Below are positions 42,449 to 50,635 of a stretch of DNA of 64,000 bases, piece after piece (position 1 is the first letter of the stretch; each line of letters starts with the position of its first letter). Source of the DNA: Thermomonas haemolytica (lineage in GTDB: Bacteria; Pseudomonadota; Gammaproteobacteria; Xanthomonadales; Xanthomonadaceae). A program made the translations under genes and the position numbers. The stretch is taken from contig NZ_SMAP01000001.1 of assembly GCF_004346265.1 (NCBI RefSeq), forward strand, positions 596,110 through 660,109. Direction: 5' to 3'. The notes under the pieces are model-generated. The model did not search any database. It saw nothing but the letters and a program-made list of their open reading frames with translations, and had not been told where the DNA came from.

Positions 42449-43263
42449 ACCACGACATCGCCTTCATCGGCGGCGGCAACATGGCACGCAGCCTCATCGG
42501 CGGACTGGTCGCGCGCGGGCACGCCCCGGCCGCGATCCGCGTGGCCGAACCAGTGGCGGCGCTGCGCGCGGCGCTGCAGGCGGATTTCGGCGTGACGGCT
42601 TGCGAACACGGCGCGCAGGCGGTGGCCGGCGCCGGCACCTGGGTGCTGGCGGTCAAGCCGCAGGTGATGCGTGCGGTCTGCGAAGAACTGGCGCCGCTGG
42701 CGCAGGCACAGCGCACGCTGGTGGTGTCGATCGCCGCCGGCATCACCACCGCCCAGATCGACCGCTGGCTGGGGTGTGGCCTGCCGGTGGTGCGTGCGAT
42801 GCCGAACACCCCCGCCCTGCTCGGCGCCGGGGTCACCGGGCTGTATGCCGGCCCTGCGGTGGATGCCGCCGGACGCGACTTCGCGCAGGCCCTGCTGTCC
42901 GCGGCCGGCACCACGGTGTGGATCGACAGCGAGGCGCAGATGGACGCGGTCACCGCCGTCTCCGGCAGTGGTCCGGCCTATGTCTTCCTGCTGGCCGAGG
43001 CGATGGTCGACGCCGCCCAGCGCGAAGGCCTGCCGCCCGAGGCCGCACGCGCCCTGGTCCTGCAGACCGTGCTGGGCGCGGCGCGCATGCTCACCGAATC
43101 CGATGCCGATGCCAGCGAACTGCGCCGCCGCGTCACCTCGCCCGGCGGCACCACCCAGGCCGCGATCGAGACCTTCGAAGCCGGCGGCCTGCGCGCGCTG
43201 GTCGCCGCCGCCATCCATGCCGCGCGCGTGCGCGGCGCCGAACTGTCCGCCGCCAACGACTGA
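42445..43263 (+). CDS. proC: Pyrroline-5-carboxylate reductase
   Basis: A 272-aa enzyme for the last step of proline synthesis, NAD(P)H-dependent. The Rossmann motif is IAFIGGGNMARSLIGGL, followed by VLAVKPQVM, VVRAMPNTPALLGAGVT, VTAVSGSGPAYVFLLAEAM and the C-terminal RRRVTSPGGTTQAAI. The length and all motifs are normal. It is followed 24 bp later by a small lipoprotein gene. Confidence 0.97.
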   Translation: MNHDIAFIGGGNMARSLIGGLVARGHAPAAIRVAEPVAALRAALQADFGVTACEHGAQAVAGAGTWVLAVKPQVMRAVCEELAPLAQAQRTLVVSIAAGITTAQIDRWLGCGLPVVRAMPNTPALLGAGVTGLYAGPAVDAAGRDFAQALLSAAGTTVWIDSEAQMDAVTAVSGSGPAYVFLLAEAMVDAAQREGLPPEAARALVLQTVLGAARMLTESDADASELRRRVTSPGGTTQAAIETFEAGGLRALVAAAIHAARVRGAELSAAND

Positions 43264-43287
43264 ACACCGCCCACCGGGAGCGCCATC

Positions 43288-43818
43288 ATGCCCCTGCCGC
43301 CTCGCCCGCTCTTCCCTGCATCTTCAGCGCTGGCCAGCGTGCCGGCCGGCGCGCTGCCGCTGCTGGCCGCCCTGCTGCTGGCCGGCTGCGGCGGAACCTC
43401 GGTGCCGCAACCGGCCGGCGCACAGCTCGCCGCCAGCGCCAGCCATGCCACCACCACGGCCACCGCGGGCGACGCGGTGCTGCAGGCCACCGCGCTCGAC
43501 ATCGCCCAGCTCGATCCCGCCATGGCCGCGCGCTACGGGCTGGATGCGCGCCAGCAAGGGGCGCTGCTGCTGGTGACCCTGCGCGACGCCAACGGCGATG
43601 CACTGGCGCCCGACGACCTGGTCCTGACCGCCACCGCCAGCGTGCTGCCGGATCCGCCGCGGGGGCTGGCGCTGCAGCCGATCCGGGTGGACGGGCTGAC
43701 CGACTACATCGGCGTGTTCGCCGCGCGCCCACCGGCCAACGTGCGCTTCCACCTCACCGCCACCCGCCACGGCGCCCGCGCCGAATTCGACGCCAGCGCC
43801 GACCTATATCCGCGCTAG
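43288..43818 (+). CDS. DUF4426-type lipoprotein
   Basis: A 176-aa protein with a long N-terminal hydrophobic stretch and a lipobox (ALLLAGC, Cys34). The mature domain starts after an Ala/Thr linker: QATALDIAQLDPAMAARYGL then GALLLVTLRDANG and YIGVFAARPPANVRFHLTA, an arrangement like DUF4426 domains of Pseudomonas and xanthomonads found after proC. The function is unknown; the fold is predicted beta-sandwich. Confidence 0.75.
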   Translation: MPLPPRPLFPASSALASVPAGALPLLAALLLAGCGGTSVPQPAGAQLAASASHATTTATAGDAVLQATALDIAQLDPAMAARYGLDARQQGALLLVTLRDANGDALAPDDLVLTATASVLPDPPRGLALQPIRVDGLTDYIGVFAARPPANVRFHLTATRHGARAEFDASADLYPR

Positions 43819-43938
43819 CGCCTGCCTGCGCGTACTGTCGTCCCCTGCCCCCATCAGCCACTCCTGCGACGGCCGGGCGTCTGGATCGGATGGCTGGCCC
43901 CGGACAGAATTGGACGGCGCATGGGAGGGGATTTCCAG

Positions 43939-44538
43939 ATGGAGCAAGACACAACGACTTGCGCACTACAACCACCTCATGACCGCCACCTTCTGGAGCG
44001 CACGGCAGCTGGCGACCAGGATGCGCTGCGGCAGATACTCGACCTGCATGGGCAGGCGGTGTTCGCCTTTGCCCTACGCCGGCTTGGCTCACCCGAAGAT
44101 GCCCGCGACGTCCTCAATGACACCCTGCTGGCGCTGTGGCAGCAGGCGCATCGCTCGCTGGCAAAGACATCCTCGCTGCGCGCCTGGTTGCTTGGCATCG
44201 CCCGCCACAAGATCGCAGACATCCTGCGGGCACGTGGGCAGGCATGGCGGGAGATTGCAGACGAGGACGGAACCCTGCTCGCCACCGCCACCGATCCGGA
44301 CCCCTCACCGCTGGAACGACTGTGTCAGGCATGCGATGCCTTCCGCCTGGAGGAGGCCTTGCAGACCCTGCCGGAAGTCCAGCGCGAGGCCCTGTATCTG
44401 TTCACCTACGAAGGCTTGTCCTTGGCCGACATCGCCGCCATCCAGCAGGTGCCGCAGGCAACCGTCGGCACCCGGCTGCATCTGGCGCGCCAGCGTTTGC
44501 GGCAGCGCCTGGCGGACGGCGCCAAGAATCCGCGTTGA
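43939..44538 (+). CDS. ECF-type RNA polymerase sigma factor
   Basis: A 199-aa sigma-70 family protein. Region 2 runs LDLHGQAVFAFALRRLGSPE to DARDVLNDTLLALWQQA, and region 4 is LPEVQREALYLFTYEGLSLADIA followed by [21 protein letters not shown]. There is no N-terminal region 1, as for ECF factors. The start at 43939 is preferred since GGAGGGG lies 8 nt upstream; an ATG at 43921 would add six residues. A membrane protein and a secreted subtilase follow, so it probably controls, and is controlled by, this cluster. Confidence 0.92.
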   Translation: MEQDTTTCALQPPHDRHLLERTAAGDQDALRQILDLHGQAVFAFALRRLGSPEDARDVLNDTLLALWQQAHRSLAKTSSLRAWLLGIARHKIADILRARGQAWREIADEDGTLLATATDPDPSPLERLCQACDAFRLEEALQTLPEVQREALYLFTYEGLSLADIAAIQQVPQATVGTRLHLARQRLRQRLADGAKNPR

Positions 44539-44570
44539 AAAAAACCATCCTCCCCAGCGACTCTGATGAC

Positions 44571-45116
44571 ATGGACGAACACGACGCCCGCCTGCCACGC
44601 GACGATGCGCTCGCCCATCGCCTGCGCCAACACTGGGATGCCGCCACCCCGCGCGTGGACCAGCGCGAAGCCTGGCGGCGGTTGCAGGCCCAGCTCCCCC
44701 CCGCTCCGGCGGCCCGGAAGCGGCCGCGCCTGGCCGAGCGCCTGGCCGAATGGCGGTCCTGGTGGCTGCCGACGCTGAGCTTCGCCAGTGGCGCCGCCTG
44801 CGCGGCGCTGGCGTTGGCTCTGCTGGCACCGATGACGCTCTCGCCTGCCCGCGCGCCAGCGGCGTTCGAGCCGCTGGCGGGCCCGGCCGCAACGACGCCC
44901 GCGGCGGGTACGCGCCTTGCGGTGGCCTTTGCCGCGGATGCACGCCTGGCCGACATCAACACCCTGCTGCTGCAACTGCAGGCCAGCGTGGTGCAGGGGC
45001 CGAGCGCGCTCGGGCTGTACACCCTGGAAGTGGCGCCGGACATGGCCGAGCAGGCACTGCAACGCCTGCAAAGCAGCCCGCTGGTGGACAGTGCGACCCT
45101 GGCCCCGGCGTCGTGA
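44571..45116 (+). CDS. Putative membrane anti-sigma factor with protease-pro-region-like domain
   Basis: A 181-aa protein: a charged cytoplasmic N-terminus (residues 1-63), one transmembrane helix (about 65-90), an Ala/Pro linker, and a periplasmic domain (114-181). The topology, size and position after an ECF sigma gene fit an anti-sigma factor, although no ZAS motif is seen. The C-terminal domain (TRLAVAFAADARLADINTLL ... GLYTLEV ... ALQRLQSSP) resembles residues 88-157 of the downstream protease. An in-frame TTG at 44535, overlapping the sigma stop, is an alternative start; the ATG is chosen as standard. Confidence 0.75.
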   Translation: MDEHDARLPRDDALAHRLRQHWDAATPRVDQREAWRRLQAQLPPAPAARKRPRLAERLAEWRSWWLPTLSFASGAACAALALALLAPMTLSPARAPAAFEPLAGPAATTPAAGTRLAVAFAADARLADINTLLLQLQASVVQGPSALGLYTLEVAPDMAEQALQRLQSSPLVDSATLAPAS

Positions 45117-45123
45117 GCGCGCC

Positions 45124-46470
45124 ATGATGCCTCGCCAGCGGCCTGCCATTGCGCGGTTTTCAGCATGGCTGCTGGCGCTGGCCAGTCTGCCGGCACTGGC
45201 GCAGACCACCCCCGGCACGCCGCCCAAGCCCCCTGCGCCGCCTCCCGTCCAGCAGCCCACGGACGCAGGCCGCAGCCACAGCAGCGCCGTCGGCGTTGGC
45301 GTGGGCATGCAGATCGATCTGAATCAGGTGCTCCGGCTCGGTCGCCGCCTGTTCGATGCGCCATCACCGCCACCCGCCTACGCTCCGGGGCGGGCGCTGC
45401 TGGCGTTCGCGGCTGACGGCGGGCTGGACCCGGCCCAACTGGCAGCAGAGGCAGGGTTGCAACTGGTGGAAAGCACCTCCCTGGAAGCGCTGGGCCTGGT
45501 GGTGGCCGAACTGCAGGGCGCGCCCGACACCCTGCCCGAGGCACTGCAGCGGCTGCGTGCAGCGCATCCTGACGTCACCGTGGATCTGGCCCCGCTGTGG
45601 CGCCCGCAAACGGTGGCCGCCCCGGCTGCGAATCCGGCGCCGCTGCCGGGCCAACATCCCGGCCGGCTGTATGCCGCCGCGCTGCTGGGAGTCCAGGCAG
45701 CGCAGCCGCTCGCCCGCCCGGTGCGGGTAGCCCTCATCGATGGCGCGGTGGATCCGGCCATCGGCCTGGAACTGGCCGGCTTCAGCCAGGCCCGCTTCGG
45801 CAACGGCGGCGATCCCGGCCAGCATGGCACCAGCGTGGCCTGCCTGCTGGCCTGCCAGAGACGCGGCACGTCGCAACCGGGCTTCTTCGGCCTCAGCCCC
45901 GGGGTGATGCTGCTGAACGCCGCCGTGCTCGGCACGGATGCGCGCGGCCAGGCGCAGGCGCGCGCACTGGATGTCCTGCGCGGCCTGGATTGGGCCTTGC
46001 GGCAGAACGCCGAGGTGATCAATGTCAGCCTGGGCGCCGCCCCGGATGCCGTGACGGCCCGCGCTTTCACGCTGGCACAGGCGAAAGTGGCGGCACTCAT
46101 CGCGGCGGCCGGCAACGGCGGCCCGCAGGGCGGGCTGACATATCCTGCCGCTTTGCCGGGCGTGATCGCGGTCGCCGCCGTGGATGCCCAACGCCGCCCC
46201 TACCGCGACGGCACCCGCGGCAGCTGGATCAGCATCGCCGCGCCCGGCGTCGAGGTCTGGGTGCCTGCACTCGATGTCTCGGGCGGCCGCTATCTGACCG
46301 GCACCTCGTTCGCCGCCCCGTTCGTCACCGCCTGGGCCGCGCAACGGCTGGCGCGCGGCCTGCCGGCAACGGCGGCCGTGCTGTGCGCGCAGGCCATCGA
46401 CCTGCCACCGGCCGGACGCGACCCGCAGACGGGCTGCGGCCTGTTGCGCTGGCAACCAGACGCGCCCTGA
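45124..46470 (+). CDS. Secreted S8 (subtilisin-like) serine peptidase
   Basis: A 448-aa protein with a signal peptide (residues 1-27), a Pro-rich linker, an N-terminal pro-region-like domain (88-157) and a subtilase domain. The triad is Asp206 (ALIDGAVD), His234 (GQHGTSVA) and Ser395 (GTSFAAPFV), with the oxyanion Asn331 in AAGNGG, so it looks active. The catalytic core is compact and Cys pairs occur near residues 240-245. It lies 7 bp after the putative anti-sigma gene. Role: probably cleaves a protein in the periplasm or outside, possibly the anti-sigma factor itself. Confidence 0.9.
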   Translation: MMPRQRPAIARFSAWLLALASLPALAQTTPGTPPKPPAPPPVQQPTDAGRSHSSAVGVGVGMQIDLNQVLRLGRRLFDAPSPPPAYAPGRALLAFAADGGLDPAQLAAEAGLQLVESTSLEALGLVVAELQGAPDTLPEALQRLRAAHPDVTVDLAPLWRPQTVAAPAANPAPLPGQHPGRLYAAALLGVQAAQPLARPVRVALIDGAVDPAIGLELAGFSQARFGNGGDPGQHGTSVACLLACQRRGTSQPGFFGLSPGVMLLNAAVLGTDARGQAQARALDVLRGLDWALRQNAEVINVSLGAAPDAVTARAFTLAQAKVAALIAAAGNGGPQGGLTYPAALPGVIAVAAVDAQRRPYRDGTRGSWISIAAPGVEVWVPALDVSGGRYLTGTSFAAPFVTAWAAQRLARGLPATAAVLCAQAIDLPPAGRDPQTGCGLLRWQPDAP

Positions 46471-46896
46471 CCTCCTCACGCATAGCGAGCCGCGCCGGTC
46501 CGGCGCAGAAGGCAAGCTGCGGCATCCCTCATGCAAGCCGCCCGCGCCCGCAATCCGGGACGGCGCAAGACGCAGCGCATCCACGCACCTGCGCAGCGGC
46601 GCTGCACGGATCTACCCAAGAAACCGAAGAAGCCTCGGATCACAACTCAAAAGGGCTCCCTAAGGCCATGGTTGGCCGGTCGCGCATCGATCATGCAGGC
46701 GATCGATGCGCGTGCGTCGAATCCGCACCCGTGCCGGATCTGGCGTTGGCCAGACTTTCCTGAACGCTTCCCACAAGACGGATCCGTTCTGTCTGGCCTT
46801 CAAAAAAAACGTTGCGCTTCCTCCGATTTCTCGCACGTGTGCCACCTGCACCTACCGCGGTTTCCATCGCCCCGCATAGTTTCAAGGAGCTTCGTC
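46471..46896 (+). other. Structured 426-bp leader upstream of the secreted-protein genes
   Basis: No gene is supported here. It holds a perfect 12-bp inverted repeat (46681-46692 with 46701-46712, 8-nt loop) and an 8-bp inverted repeat GGCCAGAC/GTCTGGCC at 46748-46755 and 46791-46798, followed by an A tract (46802-46809). An AAGGAG ribosome binding site lies at about 46884-46889. It may be a long regulated 5' leader or the promoter controlled by the ECF sigma factor; I see no certain -35/-10 pair. Confidence 0.5.
46681..46712. repeat. Perfect 12-bp inverted repeat
   Basis: CGCGCATCGATC at 46681-46692 is the exact reverse complement of GATCGATGCGCG at 46701-46712, with an 8-nt loop. There is no T tract after it, so it is more likely an operator or RNA hairpin than a terminator. 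It lies 211 bp past the subtilase stop and 185 bp before the next gene. Confidence 0.85.
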
Positions 46897-47535
46897 ATGG
46901 ATCTGCTTGCCCGCCGCCACTACCTGCCGTTCTCCGTTCTGCTGGGTCTTGCGTCCCTCGCCCCGGCCCAGGCGCACCCGTCTTCCGTCGGGCAGGAGCA
47001 GGCCGCGCAAGCCACGCCTGCATCGCCAATCTCCGCGCGCCATCAAAAACAATGGCTGCCTTCGAATTTCAGACTGCAGCAGTCCACACCAGGCGCCTCC
47101 GGCAACGCGGCCGGCACCATGGGGCCGGCCAGCCGGCAACCCGCGCCGGTGGATGCCATCGCCGCCGGCGCCAAGCTCACCAAGGCCGACGCGGCGCGGA
47201 GGAAAAATTCAGCCAGCGTAGGTCTTGGAGATCATCGCGATGCAGACAGCCAGGCGACGCGGATGCAAACGCCAGCGCCGGCGCCGGCCGATGCAGCGCA
47301 GCTGCGCGGGATCGAGAAAAAGGACATCCGCCGCGGCATGGTCATCGCAAAACCCGGCTCGATCACGCCGCACACCCGCGAAGCTGATGCAAACCGCCCC
47401 TGCCCGCCGCTGTGTGGGGAGCAGATCGCGCCCGGGATGGCCACCGACCCCCTCACGGGCAAGCAGACGGCACCTGCCCAGCCGCTCAAAACCAAGCATG
47501 ACACCGTCAAGAACTCGATCAGCAACATCCGCTGA
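46897..47535 (+). CDS. Secreted protein of the ECF/subtilase cluster, unknown function
   Basis: A 212-aa protein with a signal peptide (residues 1-25, FSVLLGLASLAPAQAH). The mature part is hydrophilic, rich in Ala, Pro, Lys and Thr, and looks mostly disordered. Near the C-terminus, ANRPCPPLCGEQIAPGM carries a Cys-Pro-Pro-x-Cys unit similar to ICPPYCGSNG in the next gene. An AAGGAG site precedes the ATG at 46897. I do not recognise the family. It is probably a target or co-product of the sigma/subtilase system. Confidence 0.75.
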   Translation: MDLLARRHYLPFSVLLGLASLAPAQAHPSSVGQEQAAQATPASPISARHQKQWLPSNFRLQQSTPGASGNAAGTMGPASRQPAPVDAIAAGAKLTKADAARRKNSASVGLGDHRDADSQATRMQTPAPAPADAAQLRGIEKKDIRRGMVIAKPGSITPHTREADANRPCPPLCGEQIAPGMATDPLTGKQTAPAQPLKTKHDTVKNSISNIR

Positions 47536-47537
47536 TC

Positions 47538-47605
47538 GCAGGCATCACATGCCTGCTGCGCTGTGACTGACCCTACCCCCACGGTGGGGATACACAGCCC
47601 CACCG
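47538..47605 (+). promoter_or_regulatory. Two hairpins between the secreted-protein genes
   Basis: GCAGGCAT at 47538-47545 pairs with ATGCCTGC at 47549-47556 around a 3-nt loop, right after the stop codon. CGGTGGGG at 47582-47589 pairs with CCCCACCG at 47598-47605 around an 8-nt loop, 41 bp before the next start. No U tract follows either, so they may control mRNA processing or translation rather than end transcription. Confidence 0.55.
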
Positions 47606-47646
47606 CGCCTTTCCACGTTCTTCAATCGACTGACAAGGAACTTGCC

Positions 47647-48597
47647 ATGTCCAGAACATTCCATCTTCCGCTGCTGCTCGTCCTGGGCTCGCTCAGCCTG
47701 GGTCTGGCCCACGCGCAAAGCACTGACAATGGGCAATCCAGCGCACAGCGCATCACCATCAAGCAGCCCAGCAGCAATGAGAAATGGTGCAAGCCGTGGC
47801 CGGATTGCAGGTATAACCCCGATAATCGCCGCACGCTGCCGCCGCAGGCGCCGGGAAATGCCGCGCCCGGCCTCCCGCGCCAGCCGGGCATGCAGGACGA
47901 TCCGCCCCCGCCGCCGCACCCGGTCGACCCCCTGCCGCCCAAGCCGCGCAGCGTCGGTGGCGCGGTCGAACTGCCCACCGCACCGCATCTGCCGCGTGAT
48001 CCCGGCATGGGCAATGGCCAGATGCCGCGTGATCCCGGCATGGGCAATGGCCAGATGCCGCGCGACCCGGGCATGGGCAATGGCCAGATGCCGCCGGCAC
48101 CGCGGCCGCTGCCCAAGCCCGGCGTCGGCAATGGCGGCATCATCCCGAACCCGGGCGGCAACCCGGTGGAACCGGCCCTGCCTTGTCCTCCCGGCTACGT
48201 GGTCGTCCACCTGAAGAACGGCCAGACCAGTTGCGCGAAGCCCACGCCGACCAATCCAACGCCGCCCGCCGCGACGGCCAAGCAGGCCGCCTCCGGGCAG
48301 GATCACGTGCAGATCTGCCCGCCCTACTGTGGCAGCAACGGCCCGCAGGCGACGGACAAGCAAGACAAGCCCGGACGGCCGGTACTGATCAACCGTCCTG
48401 AAGCGCCCAAGCCGATCGAGGATCGCCTGGCGCGTCCGAATGGCCCTGGCAGTGAACAGGTTGCGATTCCGGTCAAGTCGGCCGATGGCAGCACGGCCAA
48501 GCGCAGCGCCGGCCCGACGATCAGCAAATGCCCGGCGGGCTGGCACTGGGTGTCATTCAAGGGTCACTGCGAGCGCGACGGCACCCAGACGCAGTGA
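47647..48597 (+). CDS. Secreted proline-rich protein with 11-aa repeats
   Basis: A 316-aa protein with a signal peptide (residues 1-24, PLLLVLGSLSLGLAHAQ). The middle is Pro/Gly-rich and has three tandem RDPGMGNGQMP units (47992-48090). Cysteine motifs WCKPWPDC, CPPGYVVVHLKNGQTSC, ICPPYC and KCPAGWHWVSFKGHC are spread along it, the first and last looking like small disulfide modules. The Cys-Pro-Pro-x-Cys unit is shared with the preceding gene. The family is unknown to me; it could be a surface or matrix protein processed by the subtilase. The start at 47647 follows AAGGAACTTGCC. Confidence 0.78.
   Translation: MSRTFHLPLLLVLGSLSLGLAHAQSTDNGQSSAQRITIKQPSSNEKWCKPWPDCRYNPDNRRTLPPQAPGNAAPGLPRQPGMQDDPPPPPHPVDPLPPKPRSVGGAVELPTAPHLPRDPGMGNGQMPRDPGMGNGQMPRDPGMGNGQMPPAPRPLPKPGVGNGGIIPNPGGNPVEPALPCPPGYVVVHLKNGQTSCAKPTPTNPTPPAATAKQAASGQDHVQICPPYCGSNGPQATDKQDKPGRPVLINRPEAPKPIEDRLARPNGPGSEQVAIPVKSADGSTAKRSAGPTISKCPAGWHWVSFKGHCERDGTQTQ
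47992..48090 (+). repeat. Three tandem 33-bp coding repeats
   Basis: Units at 47992-48024, 48025-48057 and 48058-48090 each encode an 11-aa Pro-Arg-Asp-Pro-Gly-Met-Gly-Asn-Gly-Gln-Met segment. Units 1 and 2 are identical in DNA, and unit 3 differs by silent changes. The repeat number may vary between strains. Confidence 0.95.
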
Positions 48598-48794
48598 GAC
48601 CGCAGCCGCATGATTGATCCGGGAAGGGGTGTGATGGGCCGGTGATCGCCGCCATCGCATCACCACGGCGGCGCCGGGTTCGCGCCGCCGGGGGCAGGGA
48701 CGCCCCACCCTCTCCGGATCGCCCCGCTGCTTCATCGCAAGCCGGGCAAGGCGGTGCGTGTAAGGCGTCTCGCGCCTCTTTCTCCGTTCCGGGA
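48598..48794. other. Intergenic space between convergent genes
   Basis: About 200 bp between the secreted proline-rich gene and the convergent substrate-binding protein gene. I see no gene, no convincing terminator stem with a T tract, and no repeat. Confidence 0.5.
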
Positions 48795-49619
48795 TCAGTC
48801 GCCGCCGGCCGCTCCCCCAGCCGATGCCTGCCGCGCCGCCCAGGCGCGCACGATGCGGGCGATCTCTGCCACCCCATCGGTCAACGCCGCCGGCCCCGGC
48901 TGCAGGATGATGGGCGATTTGATCTCGAACAGCTGCCCGTCCCGCACGGCAGGGATCGCCGACCAGCCGGGACGGGCAGCCACCTTTTCCGGGCGGAACT
49001 TCTTGCCGCACCAGCTGCCGAGGATGATGTCCGGCGCGCGGCGGATCACTTCATCGGCGTCCTCGAGGATGCGCGCCTTCGCCAGCGGCTCGCGCGCGCG
49101 TTCGGGGAAGAGGTCGTCGCCGCCGGCGATCCGCACCAGCTCGGCCACCCACTGGATGCCGGTGATCGGCGGCTCGTCCCACTCTTCGAAATAGACCTTC
49201 GGCCGCCGCGGCAGCATTGCCGCTTCGCGCTCGATGGCTTCCAACCCGCGGCGCAGGCCATCGACATACGCATTCGCCTTGTCGCCGGCACCGACCAGCG
49301 CGCCGAGCCGGCGCACGTAGTCGAAGATGCCCGCCACGCTGCGATGGTTGCTGATCCACACCTCCACGCCCCGGCGAACCAGTTCAGCGGCGATGTCGGC
49401 CTGGATGTCGGAAAAGCCGACCACGAAGTCCGGCGCAAGCTTCAGGATCTCGTCGATCCTGGCCGAGGTGAACGCGCTGACCTTGGGCTTCTCGCGCCGC
49501 GCCTGCGGCGGGCGCACGGTGAAGCCGCTGATGCCGACGATACGGTCCTGCTCGCCCAGCGCGTAGAGCACCTCGGTGGGCTCTTCGGTCAGGCAGACGA
49601 TGCGGCGCGGCCCGCTCAT
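48795..49619 (-). CDS. BtuF/FepB-like periplasmic-binding-fold protein (cobalamin or iron-type)
   Basis: A 274-aa class III substrate-binding fold protein: RIVCLTEEPTEVLYALGEQDRIVG at the N-terminus, then PDFVVGFSDIQADIAAEL and a C-terminal lobe with AIPAVRDGQLFEI. It is like vitamin B12 binding protein BtuF, but there is no signal peptide, and no ABC permease or ATPase gene is nearby. So it may be a cytosolic relative or depend on another transport locus. It overlaps the NIF3-like gene upstream (ATGA) in a small operon with pdxH. Confidence 0.82.
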   Translation of the reverse strand: MSGPRRIVCLTEEPTEVLYALGEQDRIVGISGFTVRPPQARREKPKVSAFTSARIDEILKLAPDFVVGFSDIQADIAAELVRRGVEVWISNHRSVAGIFDYVRRLGALVGAGDKANAYVDGLRRGLEAIEREAAMLPRRPKVYFEEWDEPPITGIQWVAELVRIAGGDDLFPERAREPLAKARILEDADEVIRRAPDIILGSWCGKKFRPEKVAARPGWSAIPAVRDGQLFEIKSPIILQPGPAALTDGVAEIARIVRAWAARQASAGGAAGGD

Positions 49620-49966
49620 GACGGCGGCGCCCAGATCCAGCACTCATCCACGAAGATCGCCGGCACTTCCCAGGGATGGTGCGGGCGGATGCCGGCCTCG
49701 ATCACCCGCGCCAGGCGCTCGGGATCGCGCGGCAGGACGAACACCAGGCGCACGCTGGGCACCTTCGCCAGCTCACCGATGCGGCCATAGCCGGGATGCG
49801 CACCCGGCAACGGACGGAACTGCTCCTCGCCGACCGCGTCGATCCACATCACGCGGTCGTAGTGGCCACCCCGCAGGGGTTCCACTGCACAGATTCCCTC
49901 CTGCACCGCCTGCAGATGTTCGGGTGGCACCTGCACGCTGACGCGGTAAGCCGGCTGCAAGGTCAT
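49616..49966 (-). CDS. NIF3/YqfO-insert-domain protein
   Basis: A 116-aa protein equal to the stand-alone central (CutA-like) domain of NIF3/YqfO proteins: [43 protein letters not shown] and a C-terminal [10 protein letters not shown]. Homologues are small proteins of unknown role. It overlaps pdxH upstream and the binding-protein gene downstream by ATGA, so the three form an operon. Confidence 0.82.
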   Translation of the reverse strand: MTLQPAYRVSVQVPPEHLQAVQEGICAVEPLRGGHYDRVMWIDAVGEEQFRPLPGAHPGYGRIGELAKVPSVRLVFVLPRDPERLARVIEAGIRPHHPWEVPAIFVDECWIWAPPS

Positions 49967-50559
49967 GGATACAGCATCCGCTCGGTCCAGCGGCCGTCCG
50001 CATCGCGCGTGTGCAGATGCCGCTCGTGCAGGCGGTATTGCGCGCCGTACCAGAACTCCACCGCATGCGGTACCACCCGGAACCCGGTCCAGCGCGGTGG
50101 GCGCGGCACCTCGCGCCCGGCGAACTGGCGCTCGAATTCGGCCAGACGCGCCTCGAACACCGCGCGCGACTCCAGCGTCTCGGACTGCCGCGAGGCCCAG
50201 GCACCGAGCTGACTGCCGCGCGGACGGGTCGCGAAATAGGCATCGGCCTCGGCATCGGAGACCAGCTCCACCGCACCCTCGATCCGCACCTGCACCCCCT
50301 CGCGCACGCGCGGCCAGTGGAACAGCAGCGCCGCGCGCGGATTGGCCTGCAGCTCGCGCCCCTTGCGCCCATCGAGGTGGCTGTAGAACACGAAGCCGCG
50401 GGCATCGTGCGCCTTCAGCAGCACGGTGCGCGCCGAAGGCACGCCGTCGCGCGTGGCGGTGGCCAGGGTCATCGCGGTGGGGTCGGGCTCACCTGCCGCC
50501 GCGGCCTCGGCGAACAGGGCATCGAAGGTGTGCAGGATGACATCGGGCAGTGTGCTCAT
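49963..50559 (-). CDS. pdxH: Pyridoxine/pyridoxamine 5'-phosphate oxidase
   Basis: A 198-aa FMN enzyme that makes pyridoxal 5'-phosphate. Motifs are [64 protein letters not shown] and the C-terminal [14 protein letters not shown]. The start at 50559 (MSTLPDVIL) is preferred over one at 50586. It is divergent from aroK across 76 bp and heads the minus-strand operon. Confidence 0.96.
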   Translation of the reverse strand: MSTLPDVILHTFDALFAEAAAAGEPDPTAMTLATATRDGVPSARTVLLKAHDARGFVFYSHLDGRKGRELQANPRAALLFHWPRVREGVQVRIEGAVELVSDAEADAYFATRPRGSQLGAWASRQSETLESRAVFEARLAEFERQFAGREVPRPPRWTGFRVVPHAVEFWYGAQYRLHERHLHTRDADGRWTERMLYP

Positions 50560-50635
50560 GCCCCCATTGTCGCGCGCGCCTGGCATCCCTGCACCTTGGC
50601 AGTGATCGCCGGACCAGCGCTGCTAGCATGTGCAC

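Noticed and set aside
50596-50629. Sigma-70 promoter TTGGCA ... TAGCAT upstream of aroK
   Set aside because: The spacer is 22 bp, too long for a normal sigma-70 promoter.
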